DNA of 12,311 bases, taken from assembly GCA_023387775.1 (NCBI GenBank), contig JAEWHN010000224.1, positions 1 through 12,311 of the forward strand, in the 5' to 3' direction. The notes below the pieces were generated by a model that searched no databases, had not been told where the DNA came from, and saw only the letters and a list, made by a program, of their open reading frames with translations. The number at the start of each line of letters is the position of its first letter. Position 1 is the first letter of the stretch. The translations under genes were made by a program, and so were the position numbers. The DNA comes from Pseudomonadota bacterium. Its GTDB lineage: Bacteria; Pseudomonadota; Alphaproteobacteria; Rhizobiales; Rhizobiaceae. Of the stretch, positions 5,926-12,311 are shown one piece after another.

Positions 5926-6717
5926 ATGCAGAGCGAAATCGTCGTCTATCACATTCCGGTCTGCCCTTTTTCGCAGCGGCTGGAGATTCTGCTGGAACTG
6001 AAGGGAAAGCGCGACGCCGTGCGCTTCTCGGTGGTCGACATCACGCGGCCGCGTGATCCGGCGCTTCTGGAACTGTCGCGCGGATCCACCGCGCTGCCGA
6101 TCATGCGGATGCCCCAAGGTGTGCTCAAGGAAAGCCTCGTCATTCTGCGCTATCTCGACGAACTCTTCCCGGAGAAGCCGGTGGCGCGCTCCGATCCCTA
6201 TGAGCGGGCGGTCGAATCGATGCTGATCGCCATGGAAGGCGATTTCACCACGGCTGGATATCGCTTCGTCATGAACCAGGATGGTGACCGGCGCGCGGCC
6301 TGCCGCGACGCCATGATCGCGCAATATCGCAGGCTCAACGATTTCCTGGAATGGCAGAATCCGGCCGGCACCTATCTGTTCGACCGCTTCGGCCTGGCGG
6401 AAACCGTCTTCGCACCGCTTTTCATGCGCTTCTGGTTCTTGGATTACTACGAGGATTTCGACATCGCCGAACTCGGAGTGGAACGAGCTCGCCGCTGGCG
6501 CGAAGCCTGCCTCAGCCATCCCGCCGCGCAGCAGGTCTGTGAGGAAGAGATCGTCAAGCTTTACTATGACTACGCGATGGGCGCAGGCAACGGGGCGCTG
6601 CTTCCGGGCCGCAGGGTTTCCAGCTTCGCCTTCGAGCCGCGCTGGCAGGATCGGCCCTGGCCGCCGCGCGCGAAGTATGGCATGGCCGCCACGGATTCGG
6701 AGCTCGGCCTAGCGTAG
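5926..6717 (+). CDS. Glutathione S-transferase-family protein with CPFS motif
   Basis: A 263-residue soluble protein. The N-terminal thioredoxin-fold domain (about 4-85) has a glutaredoxin-like active site C13-P-F-S16, the cis-proline segment TALP (Pro58) and the glutathione-contacting Glu69-Ser70 pair before the YLDELFPEKP helix. Residues from about 90 on form the all-helical GST C-terminal domain. A Cys in this position is typical of omega/beta-like GSTs that act as glutathione-dependent thiol reductases or lyases rather than classical conjugating enzymes. The open frame reaches a TTG at 5902, but ATG 5926 has AGGGAGAG about five bases upstream and gives the normal GST start, so it is preferred. 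The gene lies 192 bp before soxB on the same strand. A link to the formaldehyde produced by Sox enzymes is conceivable but unsupported. Confidence 0.85.
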   Translation: MQSEIVVYHIPVCPFSQRLEILLELKGKRDAVRFSVVDITRPRDPALLELSRGSTALPIMRMPQGVLKESLVILRYLDELFPEKPVARSDPYERAVESMLIAMEGDFTTAGYRFVMNQDGDRRAACRDAMIAQYRRLNDFLEWQNPAGTYLFDRFGLAETVFAPLFMRFWFLDYYEDFDIAELGVERARRWREACLSHPAAQQVCEEEIVKLYYDYAMGAGNGALLPGRRVSSFAFEPRWQDRPWPPRAKYGMAATDSELGLA

Positions 6718-6812
6718 CACCAGGCCGCACTGCCGGCGGCGCATATCGACAGCGCGAAACACCACGGCCCATGTGAAATCCCCGGCCGGCCACTTGCCTG
6801 CCTTGCCGACAT

Positions 6813-6834
6813 CCAGCTAACAGACATGTGCTGG
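6813..6834. promoter_or_regulatory. Interrupted palindrome upstream of soxB
   Basis: CCAGC (6813-6817) and GCTGG (6830-6834) are separated by 12 bases, 76 bp before the soxB ATG. The size and position would suit a LysR-type or similar operator, but five-bp arms occur often by chance in GC-rich DNA. No clear -35/-10 pair was found in 6718-6909; the best is TTGCCG at 6803-6808 with a poor -10. Confidence 0.22.
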
Positions 6835-6909
6835 CCATGACTCGGCAGAAATTCGGACGATCGCATGCTCCTTCCATCAAAAATGTCCAACGCGGGGGCC
6901 TGAAGCATC

Positions 6910-8163
6910 ATGACCAGGCGCTACTCGGCGTTCTCACTGTTCAAGGAGGGCCTGGCCGGCCAGACCGGCTGGGAAAAGGCGTGGCGCTCGCCCGAGCCCA
7001 AGAGCTCCTACGACGTCATCATCATCGGCGGCGGAGGCCACGGCCTCGCCACGGCCTACTATCTGGCGAAGAACCATGGCATCACCAATGTCGCGGTTCT
7101 GGAAAGAGGCTGGATCGGCGGCGGCAACACCGGCCGCAACACCACGGTGGTGCGCTCCAACTATTACTATCCGGAAAGCGCGGCGATCTACGGGCTGGCG
7201 CACAGCCTCTACAAGACGCTTTCGACCGAGCTGAACTACAACATCATGTTTTCCGCCCGCGGCGTCCTGACGCTCGCCCACAGCGAAGCGGCCATGGAAA
7301 CCGCAGCGCGCACGGTGAACGCCATCCAGGTCAACGGCATCGACGCGGAGCTGCTCTCGGCTGAGGAAGTGCGCCGCCTGGTTCCGATCTACAATTTCGC
7401 GCCGGATGCCCGTTATCCGGTCCATGGCGGCAGCTGGCAGGGCAGCGGCGGCACGGCGCGGCATGACGCGGTGGCCTGGGGCTATGCGCGGGCCGCCAGC
7501 GGCCTCGGCGTCGACATCATCCAGAACTGCGAGATCACTGACTTCATCATCGAGGGCGGGCGCTGCCGCGGCGTGGTGACAACGCAAGGCACGATCCGCG
7601 CCGAGCGCACCGGCATGGCCGTGGCCGGCCATTCCTCCGTGCTGGCGGCTAGGGCCGGGTTCGAGCTACCGATCAACTCCTATGCCCTGCAGGCCTGCGT
7701 TTCGGAGCCGGTGAAGCCTATTCTCGACACCGTGGTCGTCTCGCCCGACAGCGGCGTCTATGTCAGCCAGTCCGACAAGGGCGAGATGGTGATCGGCGGC
7801 GCGCTTGACCGCATTCCCTCTTACGGCCAGCGCGGCAACCTGCCGGTGCTGGAAGGGGTGATTGCTGGCATGCTGGAGATGTTTCCCATCTTCGGCCAGT
7901 TGAAGCTGATGCGGCAATGGGCCGGCATCGTCGATGTCGTGCCGGACTCTTCGCCCATCATCGGCGAGTCGCCCTTGCCGGGCCTGTTCCTCAATTGCGG
8001 CTGGGGGACCGGCGGCTTCAAGGCGATCCCCGCCGGCGGCACGCTGCTGGCGCACCTGCTGGCCACCGGCGAGCATCACGACATCAGCCGCCCCTTCGAT
8101 CTCGATCGCTTCGCACGCGGCCGGCTGATCGACGAGGCCGCAGGCTCCGGCATCGCGCACTAG
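6910..8163 (+). CDS. soxB: Sarcosine oxidase beta subunit (heterotetrameric type)
   Basis: Flavin-bearing catalytic subunit (417 residues) of the four-subunit sarcosine oxidase, which demethylates sarcosine with O2, giving glycine, H2O2 and formaldehyde or methylene-tetrahydrofolate. The N-terminus RYSAFSLFKEG is that of rhizobial SoxB. A DAO-type FAD fold begins with YDVIIIGGGGHGLATAYYL (GxGxxG at 40-45). His185 in TARHDAVAWGYAR matches the residue carrying covalent FMN in the characterised Corynebacterium enzyme, and is followed by the family block VDIIQNCEI. Arg82 (VVRSNYY) and Lys371 (CGWGTGGFK) correspond to Arg52 and Lys348 of monomeric sarcosine oxidase, which hold the substrate carboxylate, so the substrate is probably an N-methyl amino acid. 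The C-terminus FARGRLIDEA is typical. The ribosome site is weak. First gene of a compact four-gene operon; soxD follows nine bases after its stop. Confidence 0.93.
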   Translation: MTRRYSAFSLFKEGLAGQTGWEKAWRSPEPKSSYDVIIIGGGGHGLATAYYLAKNHGITNVAVLERGWIGGGNTGRNTTVVRSNYYYPESAAIYGLAHSLYKTLSTELNYNIMFSARGVLTLAHSEAAMETAARTVNAIQVNGIDAELLSAEEVRRLVPIYNFAPDARYPVHGGSWQGSGGTARHDAVAWGYARAASGLGVDIIQNCEITDFIIEGGRCRGVVTTQGTIRAERTGMAVAGHSSVLAARAGFELPINSYALQACVSEPVKPILDTVVVSPDSGVYVSQSDKGEMVIGGALDRIPSYGQRGNLPVLEGVIAGMLEMFPIFGQLKLMRQWAGIVDVVPDSSPIIGESPLPGLFLNCGWGTGGFKAIPAGGTLLAHLLATGEHHDISRPFDLDRFARGRLIDEAAGSGIAH

Positions 8164-8172
8164 AGGAACACC

Positions 8173-8442
8173 ATGCAGCTTTTCCCCTGCCCTTTCTGCG
8201 GCCCGCGCGACGAAAGCGAATTCCACTATGGCGGCGAGGCCGGTAACACGCGTCCTGACGGCAAGGATGTGACGGCCGACAAATGGGCCGGCTACCTTTA
8301 CATGCGAGCCAACCCAAAGGGGCCGACGCGCGAAATCTGGGTGCATCTGACATGCGGCGAGTTCTTCGCAATGGACCGTGACAGCGTGACTCACGCGGTG
8401 GGCGGGTCGCACGCTCTCGATGCTACGGAGCACGCGGCATGA
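8173..8442 (+). CDS. soxD: Sarcosine oxidase delta subunit (zinc-binding)
   Basis: Small structural subunit (89 residues) of the heterotetrameric enzyme. Family landmarks are CPFCG at the N-terminus (Cys6, Cys9), a central NPKGPTREIW block and MDRDSVTHAV near the end. In the solved sarcosine oxidase the zinc ligands are two such cysteines plus a His and a Cys spaced HxxxC; here the only candidates are His58 and Cys61, spaced HxxC. Cys61 lines up with the family Cys (13 residues before the conserved THAV His), so the His has moved by one position or zinc binding differs. GAGGA five bases before the ATG overlaps the soxB stop codon, and the stop overlaps the soxA ATG (ATGA), so translation is coupled. 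Identification rests on these motifs and on position between soxB and soxA. Confidence 0.9.
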   Translation: MQLFPCPFCGPRDESEFHYGGEAGNTRPDGKDVTADKWAGYLYMRANPKGPTREIWVHLTCGEFFAMDRDSVTHAVGGSHALDATEHAA

Positions 8443-11318
8443 GCCCCTCGCGCCTTGACCAGGGCGGCAGCGAGATCGAACGCAGCCGGCCGCTGAGCTT
8501 CAGCTTCGACGGCCGCCGCATCGAGGGCTTTGCCGGCGACACCATCGCCTCGGCGCTGCTGGCCAGCGGCCAGCGCATCGTGGGCCGCAGCTTCAAATAC
8601 CACCGCCCTCGCGGCATCTGGGGCGCCGGCGTGGAGGAACCCAACGCGCTGGTGGACGTGGAAGGCGCCAACGGCCGCATCCCCAACACGCGCGCTACGA
8701 CCGAGCCGGCGCTGGACGGCCTGACTGTGAGAAGCGTCAACGCCAATCCGAACGCGCAGGCGGACCGCAGTGCGTTTCTGGACCGCTTCGCGCGCTTCAT
8801 TCCGGCGGCCTTCTACTACAAGACGTTCATGTGGCCCGACTGGCTGCTGTTCGAGCCGCGCATTCGCGCAATGGCTGGCCTCGGCGTCGTCGATCCGGAG
8901 TGGAAGCCGCTTCCCGCAGCCGATCAGATCAACCACCATTGCGACGTGCTGGTGGTGGGTGCCGGCCCGGCCGGGCTGGCGGCCGCAGCCGCAGCCGCTG
9001 ATGGCGGCCATTCGGTCGTGCTCGTCGATGACCAGGCGCATCCGGGCGGATCGCTACGCCACCGCGCCGGCGAGGTCGACGGCCAGCCCGCCCTGCAATG
9101 GGCGCAGGACATCGTTTCCAGGCTGGAGCGCGACGGGCACAAGGTGCTGCCGCTGACCACCGCCTTCGGCATCTACGACCACAACCTGGTGGGCCTGAAC
9201 CAGCGCCATGCCGACGGACGGCCGGACACGCTTTGGCGCGTCAGGCCGGGCCGCATCGTGCTGGCCACCGGCGCGATCGAACGCCCGGTCCCGTTTGGCA
9301 ACAACGACCTGCCCGGCATTCTCTCGGCCGATGCAGCACTTGCCTATTTGCGCCGCCACGGCGTGCTGGTCGGGCGTCAGGTCGTGGTCGCCACGAACAA
9401 TGACAGCGCCTATGAGGTGGCCGAGGCCATGGCCGCAAGCGGCGGATCGGTGACACTCATCGACTGCCGCGGCAACTCGAGCAAGAACGTTGCCGGCGTG
9501 AAGGTCATGGCCGGACGCACGATTTCCGCCGCGCGCGGACGCGGCACGGTCGAGGCTGTCGTGCTGGATGACGGGACCGTGCTGCCGAGCGATTGCGTGC
9601 TGGTTTCGGGCGGATGGACGCCGACGGTGCATCTCTTTTCGCAGGCGAAGGGCAAGCTGGCCTGGAACGAGGAACTGGCGGCTTTCGTGCCGGGCGGCGA
9701 GGTTGCAGGCATCGGCGTCGCCGGCGCGGTGGCCGGGACCGCTTCGCTTTCGGAAGCGCTGGCGAGCGGCGGGACAGCACTCGGCGAATTCGGCAACCCC
9801 GGCGCGGAGGCGCCCCGCAGCACCGGGCCGGAAATGTCGCTGGGCGTGGCCGGCCTGTGGCCGAAGCCGAAGACAAAGGGCCGCGTCTGGATCGACTACC
9901 AGAACGACGTGACGGCCAAGGACGTGGAGCTTGCGGCCCGCGAAAACTTCGTCTCGGTCGAGCACCTGAAGCGCTACACGACGCTGGGCATGGCGACCGA
10001 CCAGGGCAAGACGTCGAACCTGAACGGGCTGGCCCTGCTGGCCGACATTACCGGCCGTGCAATCCCCGAGGTCGGCACCACCACCTATCGCCCGCCCTTC
10101 ACGCCCGTTCCCTTCGCCAGCCTTGCCGGAAGCCGCCGCGGCAGCATGATGGCGCCGGTTCGGCGCCTGCCGCTGGAGAACGCGCATCGCGCCGACGGCG
10201 CCGTCTTCCAGGAATATGGCGGCTGGCTGCGGCCTGCCTGCTACGGCGCGGGCGACACTTCGGCCGCCATTCAAGAGGAGGCGCGGCGCGCCCGCCAATC
10301 GGTGGCGCTGTTCGACGGCTCCACGCTCGGCAAGATTGAGGTGGTGGGGCCGCAGGCGGCCGAGTTCATGGACTTCATCTACTACAACACCATGTCGACG
10401 CTGAAGCCCGGCCGTTGCCGCTACGGCTTCATGCTGTCGGAGAACGGCGTCGTGTTCGACGACGGCATCCTAATGCGGCTGGACGAGCACCGCTTCGTTG
10501 TTTCCTGCTCCAGTTCGCATGTCGCGGCCGTGCATGCGCGGCTGGAGGAATGGCGGCAGGACCGTTTCGGACGCAAGGCGGTCTATATCCACAATGCCAC
10601 GTCGAACCTCGCCACGCTCACCGTCTCCGGCCCGAACGCCCGCAGCCTTCTCGAGGCGCTCGAGCTGGAAGTCGCGCTGGACGACGAAAGCCTGCCGCAC
10701 ATGGCGGTGGCGCACGGCATCTTCGCCGACGAAGCCGTGCGGATTGCCCGCGTGAGCTTTACCGGCGACCGCAGCTACGAAGTCTCGATCCGGGCCGATC
10801 GCGCCGAGCTGCTCTGGAGCCGGATGAAAGAGGCCGGCACCGCCTTCGATGCGGTGACCATCGGTGTCGAGGCGCTGATGATCCTGCGCGCGGAGAAGGG
10901 CTATATCGTCATCGGCAAGGATACCGATGGCACGACGCTGCCGCACGATCTCGGCGTCCCGGGCCCGCGCATGAAGCGCGACACGGAGTTTGTCGGCCGC
11001 CGCTCACTGTTTACCGAGGAGGCGAGCCGGCCGGATCGCAACCAGCTTGTAGGGCTCGTCGTTGCCGAGGGCGAGAAGCCCCTGCCCATCGGCGCGCATG
11101 GCATCGAGCGCCACGGCGAGGGAAAACGCAGCATCGGCTTTGTCACCTCGTCCTATTTCAGCCCCACGCTCGGCCGCCCGATCGCGCTGGCGCTGATCGC
11201 ACGGGGAGCCTCGCGGCACGGCGAGACGATCGAGCTTCAGCACCTTGGCATGATGCGGCGCGCCACCATCGCGCCGGCTTGCGCCTTCGACCCAGCGGGA
11301 GAGCGTCTCAATGCGTGA
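8439..11318 (+). CDS. soxA: Sarcosine oxidase alpha subunit (NAD-binding and folate-binding)
   Basis: Largest subunit (959 residues, normal length) of the sox enzyme. Residues about 15-100 form a ferredoxin-like fold that has lost its iron-sulfur cysteines: no Cys occurs before Cys168, as in characterised sarcosine oxidases. A Rossmann domain follows with CDVLVVGAGPAGLAAAAAAA (GxGxxG at 174-179) and the second-strand acid in VVLVDDQAHPGGS; this part holds NAD+ in known enzymes. A second nucleotide-fold half covers about 280-470. From about 590 to the end is a GcvT-like (aminomethyltransferase) domain with CRYGFMLSENGVVFDDGI (Asp674-Asp675 at the folate-site acid position), GDRSYEVSIRA, RAEKGYIVIGKDTDGTT and FVGRRSL. 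It accepts the methyl carbon onto tetrahydrofolate. GGAG eight bases before the ATG; overlaps soxD by four and soxG by eight bases. Homologous subunits of N-methylglutamate dehydrogenase (MgdC) look alike, so the substrate is not fixed. Confidence 0.94.
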   Translation: MSPSRLDQGGSEIERSRPLSFSFDGRRIEGFAGDTIASALLASGQRIVGRSFKYHRPRGIWGAGVEEPNALVDVEGANGRIPNTRATTEPALDGLTVRSVNANPNAQADRSAFLDRFARFIPAAFYYKTFMWPDWLLFEPRIRAMAGLGVVDPEWKPLPAADQINHHCDVLVVGAGPAGLAAAAAAADGGHSVVLVDDQAHPGGSLRHRAGEVDGQPALQWAQDIVSRLERDGHKVLPLTTAFGIYDHNLVGLNQRHADGRPDTLWRVRPGRIVLATGAIERPVPFGNNDLPGILSADAALAYLRRHGVLVGRQVVVATNNDSAYEVAEAMAASGGSVTLIDCRGNSSKNVAGVKVMAGRTISAARGRGTVEAVVLDDGTVLPSDCVLVSGGWTPTVHLFSQAKGKLAWNEELAAFVPGGEVAGIGVAGAVAGTASLSEALASGGTALGEFGNPGAEAPRSTGPEMSLGVAGLWPKPKTKGRVWIDYQNDVTAKDVELAARENFVSVEHLKRYTTLGMATDQGKTSNLNGLALLADITGRAIPEVGTTTYRPPFTPVPFASLAGSRRGSMMAPVRRLPLENAHRADGAVFQEYGGWLRPACYGAGDTSAAIQEEARRARQSVALFDGSTLGKIEVVGPQAAEFMDFIYYNTMSTLKPGRCRYGFMLSENGVVFDDGILMRLDEHRFVVSCSSSHVAAVHARLEEWRQDRFGRKAVYIHNATSNLATLTVSGPNARSLLEALELEVALDDESLPHMAVAHGIFADEAVRIARVSFTGDRSYEVSIRADRAELLWSRMKEAGTAFDAVTIGVEALMILRAEKGYIVIGKDTDGTTLPHDLGVPGPRMKRDTEFVGRRSLFTEEASRPDRNQLVGLVVAEGEKPLPIGAHGIERHGEGKRSIGFVTSSYFSPTLGRPIALALIARGASRHGETIELQHLGMMRRATIAPACAFDPAGERLNA

Positions 11319-11838
11319 CCTTGCCGAAAAATGGCCGATCGTTCCGGATTGGAGCACGGCAGGCATCGACACCGGCGGCCTCTCGGTCCGCACGATCGTG
11401 GGCCTGAACCAGATCCTGGTGAGCGGCGACCTCGAGACGTGGAGCCGCGTATCAGGCATGCTGGACGAAAGCGTCGGAGCCTTATCGGTCGCACAGGGCG
11501 GCCGCTATGCAGTGCGCATTGCGCGCGACCGCATACTCGCCGTGTCGGAAACGCCTTCCGGCTTTGCGCCCGGCTGGCACAGCAGGGGCTTCGCCGTCAG
11601 CGTGATCGACGCCGGAATGCATGTCTTCGAGCTGAGCGGCGCTGACGTACCAGAAGTGTTCGCACGCGGCACCACGCTCGATCCCGAAGGCTCGACGCCT
11701 ACTGCGTCTCTGCTGTTCGCTGGCGCCAACGCTCTGGTCTATCGCTACGGCAGTGCCGACCGGATGCGCATCCATCTGGACCGCGGGCTGGCGCCCTATC
11801 TGTGGCAGTGGCTCGAACACACCGCTGCGCACCTCTAG
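11311..11838 (+). CDS. soxG: Sarcosine oxidase gamma subunit
   Basis: Fourth subunit (175 residues) of the heterotetramer, a GcvT-related small protein without flavin that packs against the other subunits. Sequence conservation in this family is low. The call rests on its place directly after soxA with an eight-base overlap, its size, and family-like segments such as FAVSVIDAGMHVFELSG, FARGTTLD and the C-terminal YLWQWLEHTAAHL. The ATG has GGGAGAG (11297-11303) seven bases upstream, inside the soxA 3' end. A hairpin terminator follows 14 bp after the stop, so soxG ends the operon. No downstream purU, glyA or folD gene is present as in some sox operons. Confidence 0.85.
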   Translation: MRDLAEKWPIVPDWSTAGIDTGGLSVRTIVGLNQILVSGDLETWSRVSGMLDESVGALSVAQGGRYAVRIARDRILAVSETPSGFAPGWHSRGFAVSVIDAGMHVFELSGADVPEVFARGTTLDPEGSTPTASLLFAGANALVYRYGSADRMRIHLDRGLAPYLWQWLEHTAAHL

Positions 11839-11852
11839 CCACGGCTTGCCAA

Positions 11853-11881
11853 ACGGATCGGCTGATGGCCGATCCGTCTTT
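11853..11881 (+). terminator. Rho-independent-type terminator of the sox operon
   Basis: Perfect 10-bp arms ACGGATCGGC (11853-11862) and GCCGATCCGT (11868-11877) with loop TGATG, followed by CTTT. The stem is strong and the T run short, as is common in GC-rich genomes. Placed 14 bp after the soxG stop. Confidence 0.7.
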
Positions 11882-11912
11882 GGGGCACCCTCAACTAATG
11901 CTCTGATTGAAC

Positions 11913-11941
11913 GACCTGGCGAGGTTGCACCTCGCCCGGTC
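11913..11941 (-). terminator. Probable terminator hairpin of the leftward GMC gene
   Basis: GACC-T-GGCGAGGT (11913-11925) pairs with ACCTCGCC-C-GGTC (11929-11941) around loop TGC: 12 paired bases with one internal mismatch. It overlaps the last bases of the GMC-gene stop codon (11940-11942). No T run follows on the minus strand, so efficiency is uncertain. With the sox terminator it insulates two convergent units. Confidence 0.5.
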
Positions 11942-12311
11942 AGTTGAGCTGCTTGAGCATGGCCTCCGCCGTCCTCAGGCTGAGCGCGGCGATGGTCAGC
12001 GTCGGATTTGCCGTCGCCGAGGTCGGGAACACGGCCGAGCCGACGATGAACAGGTTCCTGTGGTCGTGGCAGCGCAGTTCGGCATCGACGACCGAGGTCT
12101 TGGCATCCGTGCCCATGCGCGCCGTGCCGATGATGTGGCCGGCTCCGGCCGCTATCGGCAGATGCTGCATGCCGGTGGTGCCGAGAGCGGTGAAGATTTC
12201 CTCATGTGCTTTCGACGCCGCGGCAAGCCCGGCCTTGACGTAATCGTCCAGCCCGTAGGTGATCTTCGGCAGCGGGACGCCGTAGCGGTCGCGCTCCGTC
12301 GGGTGCAAGGC
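11940..12311 (-). CDS. GMC-family FAD oxidoreductase, C-terminal part
   Basis: The last 123 residues of a leftward gene that enters from the right edge; its true start is outside the window, and the TTG near the edge is not taken as one. The segment is the GMC_oxred_C domain. AAGAGHIIGTARMGTD holds the catalytic-type His (codon 12135-12137), followed by SVVDAELRCHDHRNLFIVGSAVFPTS. ANPTLTIAALSLRTAE carries the second active-site residue, an Asn (codon 12006-12008), of the GMC family. The HDHRNLFI and NPTLTIAAL wording is closest to membrane-associated sugar or gluconate dehydrogenase flavoprotein subunits and related alcohol dehydrogenases, less to choline dehydrogenase. Substrate and partners cannot be decided from this part. 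It converges on the sox operon, separated by two hairpins. Confidence 0.88.
   Translation of the reverse strand, partial: ALHPTERDRYGVPLPKITYGLDDYVKAGLAAASKAHEEIFTALGTTGMQHLPIAAGAGHIIGTARMGTDAKTSVVDAELRCHDHRNLFIVGSAVFPTSATANPTLTIAALSLRTAEAMLKQLN

Noticed and set aside
6705..6727. CGGCCT/AGGCCG inverted repeat at the GST stop codon
   Set aside because: Six-bp arms with an 11-base loop and no T run; too weak to call a terminator.
6570..6911. Minus-strand small frames in the GST-soxB gap
   Set aside because: They overlap the GST gene antisense, lack ribosome sites and recognisable features.
6782..6962. Two GGCCGGCC octamers near the soxB start
   Set aside because: Short GC palindromes of this kind are expected by chance in such GC-rich DNA.
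9054..10298. Minus-strand open frame of 414 codons opposite soxA
   Set aside because: Shadow frame: Arg/His/Ala-rich with no motifs, while soxA has continuous family homology over the same stretch.
1..12311. tRNA, rRNA, CRISPR, insertion sequence, attachment site or phage/defence system
   Set aside because: No repeat arrays, transposase or integrase-like frames, or structural RNA patterns were seen by reading; all sizeable genes are assigned to metabolic or transport families.

Overview
The window is high-GC, densely coded DNA whose protein style (tandem-ATPase peptide-type ABC importer, rhizobial-type soxBDAG) suggests an alphaproteobacterium of the order Rhizobiales (Mesorhizobium/Aminobacter/Phyllobacteriaceae-like). 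This assignment rests on protein resemblance only; no RNA gene, insertion sequence, phage gene or CRISPR array was seen.

Layout. Positions 1-4696 hold a leftward operon for a peptide/opine-family ABC importer. In transcription order it encodes a secreted solute-binding protein, two inner-membrane permeases and one tandem (fused) ATPase that runs off the left edge. A strong hairpin lies between the binding-protein gene and the first permease gene. Positions 4697-5032 are a divergent control region with two CRP-like inverted repeats exactly 30 bp apart around a possible leftward promoter, plus an 18-bp direct repeat and a short hairpin. Rightward from there come a hemerythrin-type (HHE) protein (5033-5743), a glutathione S-transferase-family protein with a CPFS motif (5926-6717), and the complete soxB-soxD-soxA-soxG operon for a heterotetrameric sarcosine oxidase-type enzyme (6910-11838). 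The sox operon ends at a hairpin terminator. A convergent leftward gene, the C-terminal 123 residues of a GMC-family flavin oxidoreductase, enters from the right edge.

How the parts may work together. The importer would bring in a small N-containing compound, and the Sox-type complex would oxidatively demethylate an N-methyl amino acid, passing the methyl carbon to tetrahydrofolate through the GcvT-like domain of SoxA. SoxB keeps the Arg and Lys expected to hold a substrate carboxylate and the His expected to carry covalent FMN. None of the usual companions (glyA, purU, folD, glycine cleavage genes) is in the window, and the importer is not a betaine or choline type, so the true substrate is open. 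The hemerythrin, GST and GMC proteins could belong to the same catabolic island or be chance neighbours.

The genes are of recognisable families; the novelty, if any, lies in their combination, in the divergent control region, and in a SoxD zinc motif one residue shorter than the described one.
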